DNA from: an uncultured Porphyromonas sp.
Lineage (GTDB): Bacteria; Bacteroidota; Bacteroidia; Bacteroidales; Porphyromonadaceae
DNA length: 64,000 bases
Assembly (NCBI RefSeq): GCF_938039215.1
Contig: NZ_CALHVI010000055.1
Span: forward strand, 1-64,000
Direction of reading: 5' to 3'
Positions 32,292-41,060 of the stretch are shown here, piece by piece. How positions within the stretch are numbered: position 1 is the stretch's first letter; the number at the start of each line of letters is the position of its first letter. The notes below the pieces were generated by a model. That model was not told the DNA's origin, made no database searches, and saw only the letters and a program-made list of their open reading frames with translations. The position numbers and the translations under genes are program-made.

Positions 32292-33728
32292 ATGAAGAAA
32301 ACAAAGATTGTAGCTACTATCTCGGATCTACGTTGCGACGTAGATTTCATCCGTCCGCTCGTAGAGGCAGGTGTCAATGTCGTCCGTATGAACACCGCCC
32401 ACATGACCAAGGAAGGGATCACCACGGTCATCAACAACACCCGTGCTGTCTCTCCTAATGTCGCTGTCCTCCTGGATACCAAGGGCCCAGAAGTACGTAC
32501 GACCGTCCTCGAAGGCGACGCTGAAGTAAAGCGCGAATTCCATGCGGGCGATAAGGTCATCTTCCAAGCTAACCCCGAAGCGAAGACGAACAACGAAGTG
32601 ATCAATGTCAACTATGTCAACTTCGTCCACGACGTACCCGTCGGTGCTCGTATCCTCCTCGACGACGGTGCTCTTGCATTCGACGTAGTAGAGAAGGAAG
32701 GCGACAAGCTCCACACCGTCTGCCAGAACAACGGTAAGCTCGGTAGCCGCAAGAGCGTGAACGTCCCTGGCGTACGCATCGATCTGCCTTCACTCACCGA
32801 GAAGGACCGCAACAACATCCTGCACTCTATCCCTCAGAAGATCGAGTTCATCGCTCACTCTTTCGTCCGTAACAAGAAGGACATCGAAGAGATCCAGACT
32901 ATCCTCGATGAGCACAACAGCGATATCAAGATCATCGCTAAGATCGAAAATCAGGAAGGTGTAGACAACATCGACGAGATCATCGACTCTTGCTACGGGA
33001 TCATGATCGCTCGTGGTGACCTCGCTATCGAAGTCCCCGCTGAGAAGGTCCCCTCTATCCAGCGCATGATCATCAAGAAGTGTATCGCTGCTAAGCGTCC
33101 TGTCATCGTCGCTACGCAGATGCTACACACCATGATCGACAACCCACTGCCTACCCGTGCTGAAGTAAGTGACATCGCTAACGCTGTCTACTACCGCACC
33201 GACGCTGTGATGCTCTCGGGTGAAACGGCTAACGGTAAGTATCCTCTGGAGGCTGTCCAGACCATGGCTAGCATCATCCGCGAAGCTGAGACGACCCTCG
33301 AACGCGAATTCTCTACCGAAGTTCCTTACTCCAAGGAAGTCAGCACCACGACCGCCTTCCTCTCCAAGCAGGCTGTCCGCAGCGTAGACCAGATCGACAC
33401 CGAAGCCATCATCACCGATAGCTTCACGGGTCGTACGGCTCGCTACCTCTCTTCCTTCCGTGCTACGGTCCCCGTCTGCGCTATCTGCTACGATGCTACG
33501 CTGGCTCGCCGTCTCGCTCTGAGCTACGGTGTCACTGCTCACTACGCAGAAGATGCTTCTTGCGCCAAGAGCCGCCTTGCAGCTGGTATCGAAAGCTTCA
33601 TCAAGGATGGTCTGCTCTCTCTTGAGACTCAGGCTGCTTACATGAGCGGTACGATCGGCCAGACTGGTGCAGCTCACACGCTTGAGATCGACACCGTCAA
33701 GGAGATCCTCGCTAAGAACACGAAGTAA
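32292..33728 (+). CDS. pyk: Pyruvate kinase
   Basis: A 478-residue glycolytic kinase that makes pyruvate and ATP from phosphoenolpyruvate. The N-terminus KKTKIVATISDLRCDVDFIR and RMNTAHMTKEG stand where most kinases have CTIGPAS and NFSHG, a divergent form. Further hallmarks are VLLDTKGPEVRTT, IIAKIENQEGVDNIDEI (active-site Lys and metal Glu), MIARGDLAIEVPAEKVP, and ATQMLHTMIDNPLPTRAEVSD. The C-terminal allosteric-type domain is present. It lies 21 nt after aroQ and ends at a strong terminator. Confidence 0.95.
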   Translation: MKKTKIVATISDLRCDVDFIRPLVEAGVNVVRMNTAHMTKEGITTVINNTRAVSPNVAVLLDTKGPEVRTTVLEGDAEVKREFHAGDKVIFQANPEAKTNNEVINVNYVNFVHDVPVGARILLDDGALAFDVVEKEGDKLHTVCQNNGKLGSRKSVNVPGVRIDLPSLTEKDRNNILHSIPQKIEFIAHSFVRNKKDIEEIQTILDEHNSDIKIIAKIENQEGVDNIDEIIDSCYGIMIARGDLAIEVPAEKVPSIQRMIIKKCIAAKRPVIVATQMLHTMIDNPLPTRAEVSDIANAVYYRTDAVMLSGETANGKYPLEAVQTMASIIREAETTLEREFSTEVPYSKEVSTTTAFLSKQAVRSVDQIDTEAIITDSFTGRTARYLSSFRATVPVCAICYDATLARRLALSYGVTAHYAEDASCAKSRLAAGIESFIKDGLLSLETQAAYMSGTIGQTGAAHTLEIDTVKEILAKNTK

Positions 33729-33759
33729 GGCACACGCCCTTACTCCTAGCTATCCTAAG

Positions 33760-33803
33760 AGAGGCCCCCATAAGGAGACTTATGAGGGTCTCTCTCTCTT
33801 TTG
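33760..33803 (+). terminator. Terminator after pyk
   Basis: AGAGGCCCCCATAAG (33760-33774), a GAGA tetraloop of the GNRA type, then CTTATGAGGGTCTCT (33779-33793) form a 15-bp stem with two G-U pairs, followed by CTCTCTTTTG. Confidence 0.85.
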
Positions 33804-33868
33804 TAAGCACCTCTCTCTTCACGGACTAGACGAGACAAACCCGCCACCTAAGAAGAGCACCAAATGAA

Positions 33869-33973
33869 CCCTACCGTAGGTCGCAAGAAAAACCTACGGT
33901 AGGTCGGTGAGACGACCCACAGTAGGTCGCAGGGACGACCCACGGTAGGTCGTCGAAGCGACCTACCGTGGGT
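33869..33973. repeat. Palindrome array A5, five 13-mer units
   Basis: Units at 33869, 33892, 33915, 33938 and 33961 (CCCTACCGTAGGT, ACCTACGGTAGGT, ACCCACAGTAGGT, ACCCACGGTAGGT, ACCTACCGTGGGT), gaps all 10 nt. Compared with the four-unit arrays it carries one extra unit between units 3 and 4 and lacks the T-runs. It lies in the 524-nt gap between pyk and the ABC exporter; the rest of the gap holds a terminator and a promoter box only. Confidence 0.92.
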
Positions 33974-34157
33974 CACTCTGGAGGCTCTCCCAAGAGCACA
34001 CTCTGGAGCGATGCCCCATTCCCCCACTTTAGGGCTGGATCTTCGCCCAGCACCTGAGGGGAGCTCGGCAATACAAATCGGGATCACCCGCCCCTTGCTC
34101 TGATGCGTCAAATAAGCCTTGCTCTATAGCTCAGAGTCTGAGGTCGAGGTAATGTCG

Positions 34158-34165
34158 TATCTTTG
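34158..34165 (+). promoter_or_regulatory. -7 box for the ABC exporter
   Basis: TATCTTTG, exact TAnnTTTG match, about 88 nt before the ATG at 34253. No -33 TTTG at the usual distance. Confidence 0.5.
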
Positions 34166-34252
34166 GTATAATAATTGTAATAGACGAATTTGCCTTAGAG
34201 CCCTCTGATGCGAAGACCGCTAGGGGGAAGAGCAAGGCAACTAGACAAGTAG

Positions 34253-36109
34253 ATGAAAGATATATTCATGTTGATCCGCCGCTTCATAGCCCCCTATTAC
34301 AAGGGCTATCTGAGCCTTGCGGTCGCCTTCAACATCCTTAGCGCCCTCCTCAATCTGGTGGCCTTCTCCCTAGTGATGCCGATCCTAAACATCCTCTTCC
34401 AGATCGAGGAACGGGTCACGACTTACATCCCTTTTAGCTCCCTCGACCTCACCACACGGGCGGGCTGGTCCGAACTGACACATGTCGTGACCAATAACTT
34501 CGGCTACTTCATCTCCAATATGATCGAGACGAAGGGAGCTTCCTACACGCTGGTGATCCTCGGGATCTACTTGATCTTGATGACCCTACTGAAGGTAGGG
34601 GCTACCTATCTCGGAGGCTTCTTCCTCATCCCCATCCGCACGGGGGTCGTACGAGACCTACGCAATCAGCTGAACCGCAAGATCCTTGACCTCCCTCTGG
34701 CCTTCTTCAGCGAAGAGCGCAAGGGCGATGTACTAGCACGCATCACGGGGGATGTCGGGGAGGTGGAGAACTCCGTGATGAGTTCGCTCGACCTCCTACT
34801 GAAGAACCCCATCCTCATCTTCGTCTACCTCGGCTCAATGCTCTTGATCAGCTGGCAGCTCACACTCTTCGTCCTTCTTGTCCTTCCGCTGGCGGGCTTC
34901 ATCATGGGACGTGTGGGCAAGAGCCTCAAGCGCACCAGCCTAGAGGCACAGAACCAGTGGGGGCAGCTCATCAGCCAAGTAGAGGAAACCCTCGGTGGAC
35001 TTCGCATCGTCAAGGCCTTCACCGCCGAAGAGTTCGTCGAAGGACGCTTCGTTCGCTCCAATGAGGAGTACCGCCACACCGTCATGGGGGTAAGTCGCCG
35101 ACAGCTCCTTGCCCACCCCGTGAGCGAGCTCCTTGGCACCATCACCATCGCCATCGTCCTCTGGTACGGCGGATCGCTCATCCTCAATCAAGAGAGTAGC
35201 ATCACGGCTTCGACCTTCATCTACTATCTGGTGATCTTCTACAGCTTGATCAACCCGCTCAAGGACCTCAGCAAGGGAGCCTATGCCATCCGCAAGGGGA
35301 TGGGATCGATGGAGCGTGTCGACCGCATCCTCAAGGCTGAGAGCTCCATCGTCGATCCCGTGCAGCCCAAGCCCGTGACCTTCGAAGACTCCATCGAGCT
35401 GGAGCATGTCTCCTTCCGCTATGCCGAAGAGTGGGTACTGAGGGATGTCAATCTCAAGATCCGTAAGGGGCAGACCGTTGCTCTGGTCGGACACTCGGGC
35501 TCGGGGAAGACCACCCTTGTAGACCTCATCCCTCGCTTCTACGATGTCGTCGAGGGGCGCATCTGCATCGACGGGACAGATATCCGTGAAGTATCGGTCT
35601 CCGATCTACGCCGACTCATGGGCAATGTGAACCAAGAGCCCATCCTCTTCAACGCCTCGGTCTTCGACAACATCGCCTTCGGGGTCGATGGGGCTCAAGA
35701 GGAGGCAGTTCGTCGTGCTGCCGAAGTAGCTCATGCCGATGAGTTCATCCAAGAGATGCCCCAGGGCTACCAGTCGAACATCGGCGACCGAGGCGGTAAA
35801 CTCTCCGGAGGTCAGCGCCAGCGCCTATCGATCGCTCGTGCCGTCTTCAAGAATCCTCCGATCCTTATCCTCGACGAAGCAACCTCGGCTCTAGACACCA
35901 AGAGCGAACGACTCGTACAGAATGCCCTTGACCGCCTCATGTCTGGGCGCACGACCATCGTCATCGCTCACCGGCTCTCTACGATCATCCATGCCGACGT
36001 GATCTGCGTCGTCGATGGTGGACGCATCGTCGAGCAGGGCACTCATGAAGAGCTCCTCGCTCTCGACGGACACTATGCCAAGCTTCATGCTATCCAGATG
36101 AAGGCCTAG
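34253..36109 (+). CDS. MsbA-like ABC exporter (lipid A/multidrug type)
   Basis: A 618-residue half-transporter with an N-terminal six-helix membrane domain (about 20-340; YLSLAVAFNILSALLNLVAF, TLVILGIYLILMTLLKVGATY, TIAIVLWYGGSLIL) and a C-terminal ATPase. Walker A GHSGSGKTT is near 416, the signature LSGGQRQRLSIARAV near 517, Walker B ILILDEATSALD near 536, and the His switch in IVIAHRLSTI. The order and length match MsbA, which flips lipid A-core or other lipid-linked molecules; multidrug exporters look alike. It is followed 54 nt later by the Clp gene. Confidence 0.9.
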   Translation: MKDIFMLIRRFIAPYYKGYLSLAVAFNILSALLNLVAFSLVMPILNILFQIEERVTTYIPFSSLDLTTRAGWSELTHVVTNNFGYFISNMIETKGASYTLVILGIYLILMTLLKVGATYLGGFFLIPIRTGVVRDLRNQLNRKILDLPLAFFSEERKGDVLARITGDVGEVENSVMSSLDLLLKNPILIFVYLGSMLLISWQLTLFVLLVLPLAGFIMGRVGKSLKRTSLEAQNQWGQLISQVEETLGGLRIVKAFTAEEFVEGRFVRSNEEYRHTVMGVSRRQLLAHPVSELLGTITIAIVLWYGGSLILNQESSITASTFIYYLVIFYSLINPLKDLSKGAYAIRKGMGSMERVDRILKAESSIVDPVQPKPVTFEDSIELEHVSFRYAEEWVLRDVNLKIRKGQTVALVGHSGSGKTTLVDLIPRFYDVVEGRICIDGTDIREVSVSDLRRLMGNVNQEPILFNASVFDNIAFGVDGAQEEAVRRAAEVAHADEFIQEMPQGYQSNIGDRGGKLSGGQRQRLSIARAVFKNPPILILDEATSALDTKSERLVQNALDRLMSGRTTIVIAHRLSTIIHADVICVVDGGRIVEQGTHEELLALDGHYAKLHAIQMKA

Positions 36110-36162
36110 TAGAGAAGCTCTCCCCTCCCTACTCTCGTCAAGCAAGCCACGACAGACAAGGC

Positions 36163-38724
36163 ATGAAATACAACTATACTGACACCTTCCGAAGTGCCCT
36201 AGAGCTAGCTACCGAGCATGCTCAAGAGCTGGGACGAGCCGAGCTCACCCCAGACCTTCTCTTGTGGGGCATCCTCAAGGAGGGCACGAATAGAGCGGTC
36301 ACCTTCCTCACCAATAGACAGCTCTCCATCTCCGAGCTACTACAGGATCTAGAGGATCATCTGGGTCCCTCTCTGGGTCGGACAGAGGGACATCTGCCTT
36401 ATAGCCTTGATGCGCATGAGGTCCTAGCTCGTGCAGCTCGTATCTCAGCCTTCGTTGGTGCGCCTGCTATCAGCCCACTATACATTCTCTATAGCTTGAT
36501 CTTTAGTCCCTCCTTCTCTCTGCTCTCTGCTTTCCTCTCCCGACATGGGATCACCGAAGAGCAGGACGATGAGATCAAGTACGTGGGACAGCTCCTTCAG
36601 ATGGATCGACTCCGAGAGCAGGCTCCCTCAGGCTCCTCTCCTCGCAAAGAACTCCAAGTACGCAGAGCAGCCGTCCAACTCAATAGAGACTTCATCCCCA
36701 TCGCCGCCTTCTCTCAAGGGAAGGATGGACGCTATATTCCCGACGAAGAGCTACTCAATCAGCTCGCCGACTCCATCGGTGCTCAGGTAGACAAGATGCT
36801 GGAGGGGATCCCTTCGAAGGGAAAGCGCAAGGCGGGCTTCCCCTATGAGGAGTTTGGGCAAGAGCTCATCGATGACCGAGGGCTCTACAGCCAAGAAGCA
36901 GTGTCCGACAATATCTATGAAGAGGAGATCGGCTCCATCTTCCAGATCCTTGCTCGTGAACGTCGCTGCTCGCCCGTCATCGTCGGAGAGCCACACTCAG
37001 GGAAGAGGGAGCTGATCCTAGCCCTTGCTCGGTCCCTTGAGCGTGAACGCCTCTCGACCGATGAGACACGAGGCTCCCGAGACTCCAATCAAGTCTATCC
37101 TCCTCAGGGCTTCCGCTACACAAGTATCCTCCAGCTCAACCTCTCCCGCCTCCTCATCACAGGACAGATGATGGGTGGAGCGGAGCAATTCCTACACTCC
37201 CTCTTCGAGCAACTGGAAGCACACCCCACCACCCTGCTCTACCTCGAGGATATACAGATCCTCAAGAGCTCGAGCCGAGGGGGAGGTATTGATCTCCTTG
37301 AGCTGCTACTCCTCGGCCTTACACAGCGTGGTCTGCAGTGCATCTGTACGACGACCCCATCGGGCTACACTCAGTCTGTCGAACGTAGTGAGGGCATAGC
37401 TCGCTCGGTCGTGAAGTATTCGCTAGAGCCCCTCTCTGGAGAGCGACTCAGACAAGCCTATCAGAAGCGTAGGGGACAGATCGCAGACTTCTACCGAGTC
37501 AACTTCCAGCAGGACTTCTCCGAACACCAAGCACTCGCCGAGCGCTACCTGACACATTTACCCCGCCTCTTTGCCCTCTCTGAGCTTCTCGATGCGGCAG
37601 GAGGCGAAGCACGCCGCCGCAACGGACGACTCTTCTACGGCAAGAACCTCGGTGCTCGTATGCAAGTCACCCCAGCCGACACCCTCAGAGGGCTATCCCG
37701 CCTCATCAATGTCCCCCTAGATCAGATCGAAGACAAGACCGAGCTGGAGCGTCTGCGTGAGCTCCCCTCCGCTCTCAAGCTCCGCATCATCGGTCAGGAT
37801 CATGCCGTGGGTACCGTCAGCCGTGCTATCCAGCGTGCTCGCCTTGGACTAAGAGATGGACAGCGACCCATCGCTTCCTTCCTCTTCCTCGGGCCTACGG
37901 GGGTAGGGAAGACTTATCTCGCTAAGGCTCTTGCCAAGGAACTCTTCGGTAGTGAAGAGGCGATGGTACGCATCGACATGAGCGAATTCTCCGAGCGCTT
38001 TGCCGTCTCTCGCCTGATCGGAGCACCTCCGGGCTATATCGGTTTCGGCGAAGGAGGAGAGCTGACCGAGCCCGTTCGCACCAAGCCTCATCGTCTTGTC
38101 CTCCTGGATGAGATCGAGAAGGCCCATCCCGACATCTACAACATCCTGCTACAAGTCCTCGATGATGGTCGTCTGACTGACACCGAAGGGCGCACGGTAG
38201 ACTTCCGCAATACGATCATCATCATGACCAGCAACGTCGGCTCCCGTGAGGCTAAGGCCTTCGCTCGAGGGATCGGATTCTCTACGGAGCGTGATGAGAG
38301 CAGTAGAAGGAATGGTATCGTCCGCAAGGCGCTGGAGCGCACCTTCAGCCCTGAGTTCCTCGGTCGTCTGGATGAGATCGTTGCCTTCGACAGCCTCAGC
38401 GATGAGTCGCTCTCTAAGATCACGGAGCTGGAACTTGCTCCGATCGCTCAGCGCCTCTTGGCCTCGGGCTACAAGCTCACCCTCTCGGATGAGGCTAAGC
38501 GCTACTTAGCTCTTGACGAAAGCCACCGCACGATGGGTGCTCGTCCTCTGCGTCGCCGTCTACAACAGCTCGTCGAGGACAAGTGCGTCGAGCTCATCCT
38601 CGACGGACAGCTCCTCTCTGGCGGGACGCTTGAAGTCAGCCTTTCGCTCCGAGGAGAACTAGCCTATACCATCCTTGCTCCCGAGGTACCCGCACCCTCT
38701 AAGCCCAAGAAGAGCCGCTCATGA
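36163..38724 (+). CDS. Clp/HSP100 AAA+ chaperone with degenerate first ATPase domain
   Basis: An 853-residue ClpA/ClpC-class protein. The N-terminal Clp-N repeat region is present (YTDTFRSALELATEHAQELG, ELTPDLLLWGILKEG). The first AAA+ domain is decayed: its Walker A reads GEPHSGKR (275-282) with Arg in place of the Ser/Thr, Walker B reads LYLEDIQ (360-366) where LFIDEIH is usual, and the pore loop GTKYRGEFEER is replaced by GQMMGGAEQF. The second domain is intact: GPTGVGKT near 577, pore GYIGF near 624, LVLLDEIEKAHPDIYN near 647, an IGF loop (GIGF, about 703) that docks ClpP, and the arginine finger in EFLGRLDEIV. It should unfold substrates for ClpP using the second ring only. It overlaps the ECF sigma gene by ATGA. 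Confidence 0.9.
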   Translation: MKYNYTDTFRSALELATEHAQELGRAELTPDLLLWGILKEGTNRAVTFLTNRQLSISELLQDLEDHLGPSLGRTEGHLPYSLDAHEVLARAARISAFVGAPAISPLYILYSLIFSPSFSLLSAFLSRHGITEEQDDEIKYVGQLLQMDRLREQAPSGSSPRKELQVRRAAVQLNRDFIPIAAFSQGKDGRYIPDEELLNQLADSIGAQVDKMLEGIPSKGKRKAGFPYEEFGQELIDDRGLYSQEAVSDNIYEEEIGSIFQILARERRCSPVIVGEPHSGKRELILALARSLERERLSTDETRGSRDSNQVYPPQGFRYTSILQLNLSRLLITGQMMGGAEQFLHSLFEQLEAHPTTLLYLEDIQILKSSSRGGGIDLLELLLLGLTQRGLQCICTTTPSGYTQSVERSEGIARSVVKYSLEPLSGERLRQAYQKRRGQIADFYRVNFQQDFSEHQALAERYLTHLPRLFALSELLDAAGGEARRRNGRLFYGKNLGARMQVTPADTLRGLSRLINVPLDQIEDKTELERLRELPSALKLRIIGQDHAVGTVSRAIQRARLGLRDGQRPIASFLFLGPTGVGKTYLAKALAKELFGSEEAMVRIDMSEFSERFAVSRLIGAPPGYIGFGEGGELTEPVRTKPHRLVLLDEIEKAHPDIYNILLQVLDDGRLTDTEGRTVDFRNTIIIMTSNVGSREAKAFARGIGFSTERDESSRRNGIVRKALERTFSPEFLGRLDEIVAFDSLSDESLSKITELELAPIAQRLLASGYKLTLSDEAKRYLALDESHRTMGARPLRRRLQQLVEDKCVELILDGQLLSGGTLEVSLSLRGELAYTILAPEVPAPSKPKKSRS

Positions 38725-39290
38725 CTCGCCCCGTGATCACCGAAGAAGAGCTCCAAGAAGCCCTTGCCGATCCCAAGCGTCGAAGAGAAGCCTTCGCCAC
38801 AGTCGTACGCCTCTATTCTCAGCAGATCTACTGGCAGATCCGACGGATGGTCTATGTCCATGAGGATGCGGACGATCTCGTGCAGAATGTCTTCATCAAG
38901 GCTTGGGAAGCCATCGAGGGTTTCCGTGGCGAAGCGAAGGTCTCGACTTGGCTCTACCGCATCGCCCTCTACGAAGCTTTGAACTTCCTGAAGAAGCGCC
39001 GTCACGAAGAGGAGCACATCCTCACCCCTTCGGACGAAGGGGACTCCCTCTACCTCCTCGATCGACTCACCGCAGACGAATACTTCGATGCCGATGCAGC
39101 AGAGCTACGTCTGCAGAAGGCGATCCTCAGCCTCCCTCCCAAGCAGCAGTTAGTCTTCCGTCTGAGATACTACGACGAGCTCCCCTACGATCAGATGGCA
39201 GCACTCACGGGGACTTCAGAGGGGGCACTCAAGGCCTCCTACCACCACGCAGTGAAGAAAGTAACTGACTTCCTCCAAGAGGATAAATAA
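38721..39290 (+). CDS. ECF-type RNA polymerase sigma factor
   Basis: A 189-residue sigma-70 of the extracytoplasmic-function group. Region 2 is seen in LYSQQIYWQIRRMVYVHEDADDLVQ, here split, and VFIKAWEAIEGFRGEAKVSTWL; region 4 in LSLPPKQQLVFRLRYYDELPYDQMAAL and TSEGALKASYHHAVKK. It overlaps the Clp gene by ATGA, so their translation is coupled. It is followed by a small membrane protein and a periplasmic protein, a plausible regulator pair. The Clp ATPase could act on this module (inference). Confidence 0.93.
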   Translation: MTRPVITEEELQEALADPKRRREAFATVVRLYSQQIYWQIRRMVYVHEDADDLVQNVFIKAWEAIEGFRGEAKVSTWLYRIALYEALNFLKKRRHEEEHILTPSDEGDSLYLLDRLTADEYFDADAAELRLQKAILSLPPKQQLVFRLRYYDELPYDQMAALTGTSEGALKASYHHAVKKVTDFLQEDK

Positions 39291-39352
39291 ACCTTCGCTT
39301 CTATCAATTGTCACAGAGATGAAGTCCCGAACTCGGACTTCTTGATTGATGT

Positions 39353-39760
39353 ATGAATAAGCAACCGAATCTCCCATCAGCCGAAGAGAGCCAAGCGCAC
39401 TACAGCGTCCCCTCAGGGTACTTCGATACTCTGGAGGATCGGATCATGGCACAGATCCCCGAAGGCCAACCCGAGGAAGCTCTTCCTCAGGCTAAGCCTA
39501 CGCTATGGATACGCTTGCGCCCCATCGTCTACCTTGCGGCGATGTTCGTCTCGATGAACCTCATCTTCCGTGCTTTCCGCCCCAACATAGAGTCCAAGCA
39601 GGTAGCTAAGACTGAGGCGATCCAGAGCACAGACGATGAATATGCCGAGTACTATGCCGACTACGGAGAGCGCATGACCGCATCCGAAGGCTACTCAACC
39701 TACTACAGCGAGCTGGAGGGCACGCTCTCTGCTCCCACCGCCACCTTGACTTCTTACTAA
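39353..39760 (+). CDS. Small membrane protein, probable anti-sigma-like partner
   Basis: A 135-residue protein with a cytoplasmic segment carrying YSVPSGYFDTLEDRIMAQI, a pattern seen in Bacteroidota proteins encoded next to ECF sigma factors. One membrane helix follows (RPIVYLAAMFVSMNLIFRAF, about 62-81), then an acidic, Tyr-rich exterior (DDEYAEYYADYGERM). One-helix topology and position 63 nt behind the sigma gene suggest an anti-sigma or sigma-modulating role. No zinc-binding anti-sigma motif (HxxxCxxC) is present, so this is inference from context. Confidence 0.65.
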   Translation: MNKQPNLPSAEESQAHYSVPSGYFDTLEDRIMAQIPEGQPEEALPQAKPTLWIRLRPIVYLAAMFVSMNLIFRAFRPNIESKQVAKTEAIQSTDDEYAEYYADYGERMTASEGYSTYYSELEGTLSAPTATLTSY

Positions 39761-39774
39761 CATCCGAGTCTACA

Positions 39775-40236
39775 ATGAAGCGATTCCTATACCTCCTACT
39801 TACCCTGACCTTCTTTGTCTCAGCAGAGGCAGCTAGCCCTCAGAAGAAGAAGCCTATGACAGAGCAGGCGAAGCATGCCATGCGTGAGAAGGTTCGTCAG
39901 GAGAAGAGAGCCTTCCTCATCAAGGAGCTAGACCTATCGACGACGGAGATCGATGCGCTCATGACGATCCTCAACGAACTGGACGATAAGCGCTTCTCCC
40001 TATGGATGGGCTCGAAGGATCTCGCCGCACGCTTCCACCGCAAGGACAAGACGCTGACAGCCGAGGAACTCAACAGCCTCTTTGAGCAGACCCTAGACTT
40101 TCATGTCAAAGAAGCCGAGCTCGAGCGCACCTACTATCTGCGCTGTCGCTCCGTCATCTCGGGTGAGAAGCTCGTACGCCTGCCCTTCGTCTGCAAGGAC
40201 TTCGCCCGTCGCTTCTTCGCTCGACACAAGCGCTAG
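39775..40236 (+). CDS. Periplasmic Spy/CpxP-like protein
   Basis: A 153-residue, strongly basic protein with a signal peptide (RFLYLLLTLTFFVSAEAASPQ). The mature part is helical (EKVRQEKRAFLIKELDLSTTE, LTAEELNSLFEQTLDFHVKE), which fits LTxxQ/Spy-type periplasmic sensors encoded in envelope-stress operons of Bacteroidota. It is the last gene of the Clp-sigma run and ends 84 nt before a terminator. Function is inferred from helical character and context only. Confidence 0.6.
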   Translation: MKRFLYLLLTLTFFVSAEAASPQKKKPMTEQAKHAMREKVRQEKRAFLIKELDLSTTEIDALMTILNELDDKRFSLWMGSKDLAARFHRKDKTLTAEELNSLFEQTLDFHVKEAELERTYYLRCRSVISGEKLVRLPFVCKDFARRFFARHKR

Positions 40237-40320
40237 CCTCCTCTAAGCATAGAGGAGATCGGCGAAGATGACGGATATACTCATCAGACTTCGCTGAATA
40301 GTATCCCACTCTCATGCAGC

Positions 40321-40357
40321 AAGGTTGCCCCTATCTAGAAGTAAGGGCAACCTTTTT
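40321..40357 (+). terminator. Terminator after the Clp-sigma operon
   Basis: AAGGTTGCCC (40321-40330) pairs perfectly with GGGCAACCTT (40345-40354), followed by T to 40357. Confidence 0.88.
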
Positions 40358-40567
40358 ACTTCGCCTTCAGAGCTCGCTCCACCGAGAGCTACTCCTTCAT
40401 CGTGCGACGACCCGAGCATCCGCACTCCTTATCGAAGCACAACAGAGCCAGATCAAGTAGCGGGGAAAGCCCACGCCTAATCACTCATCACAAGAGGCTC
40501 ATTCCAAGGACAATAGAACCCCTCACCGACAGTGAAGAAAGCTTCCCCTTAGAGCACCCCCAAACAA

Positions 40568-40655
40568 ACCCACTATGGGTCGCCTTGACGACCTACGGTA
40601 GGTCGGTCGACCGACCCACAGTAGGTTTTTTCGGCGACCTACCGTGGGTCCCTTT
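40568..40655. repeat. Palindrome array A6, four 13-mer units
   Basis: Units at 40568, 40591, 40614 and 40637 (ACCCACTATGGGT, ACCTACGGTAGGT, ACCCACAGTAGGT, ACCTACCGTGGGT), gaps exactly 10 nt. The second gap is itself the palindrome CGGTCGACCG. Six T follow unit 3 and five follow unit 4. Lies between the Clp-sigma operon and the rpoD promoter. Confidence 0.92.
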
Positions 40656-40729
40656 TTACCTCTTCGCGTTGCTCTGCAAATTTCTGCCCAAGGCGAATGC
40701 CTAAAGAGGGTAAAGCCAAACAATTGTGG

Positions 40730-40737
40730 TATCTTTG
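40730..40737 (+). promoter_or_regulatory. -7 box for rpoD
   Basis: TATCTTTG, exact TAnnTTTG match. It implies a leader of more than 300 nt before the rpoD ATG at 41061. Confidence 0.6.
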
Positions 40738-40741
40738 CAGT

Positions 40742-41060
40742 TAACTAGGTGTATGGTACCCAAAAGGGATCATATACGCATACCCTGATATGCTGTACTA
40801 TCCTGCCCTGCGACACGGGACTCGTATGGTCGGTGTGCCCCTATAAGTAACAGAAGAGGGAGCACCAATAAAGAGAAGAGGGCAGTCGAGACACTACACG
40901 CACTCGAGGATTCGTAGTTTTTGAAGTTAGGATTTAGTAAACCGTCGTGTGTGACCTACCGATTGGGTGAAGTCACGTGCGACCGCTTGCCTTGTGCTGT
41001 GGGCTCCTAGAGCCTAGAGGAAGTGGAGGCAGAGCAAGAAAATTTTAGGAAGCAAGAAGA
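40742..41060 (+). promoter_or_regulatory. Long 5' leader of rpoD
   Basis: About 320 nt between the -7 box and rpoD without a plausible gene. It has a possible hairpin near 40750 (GTATGGTACCC against GGGATCATATAC around an AAAA loop) and further imperfect complementarity. No known riboswitch was recognised. Confidence 0.4.
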
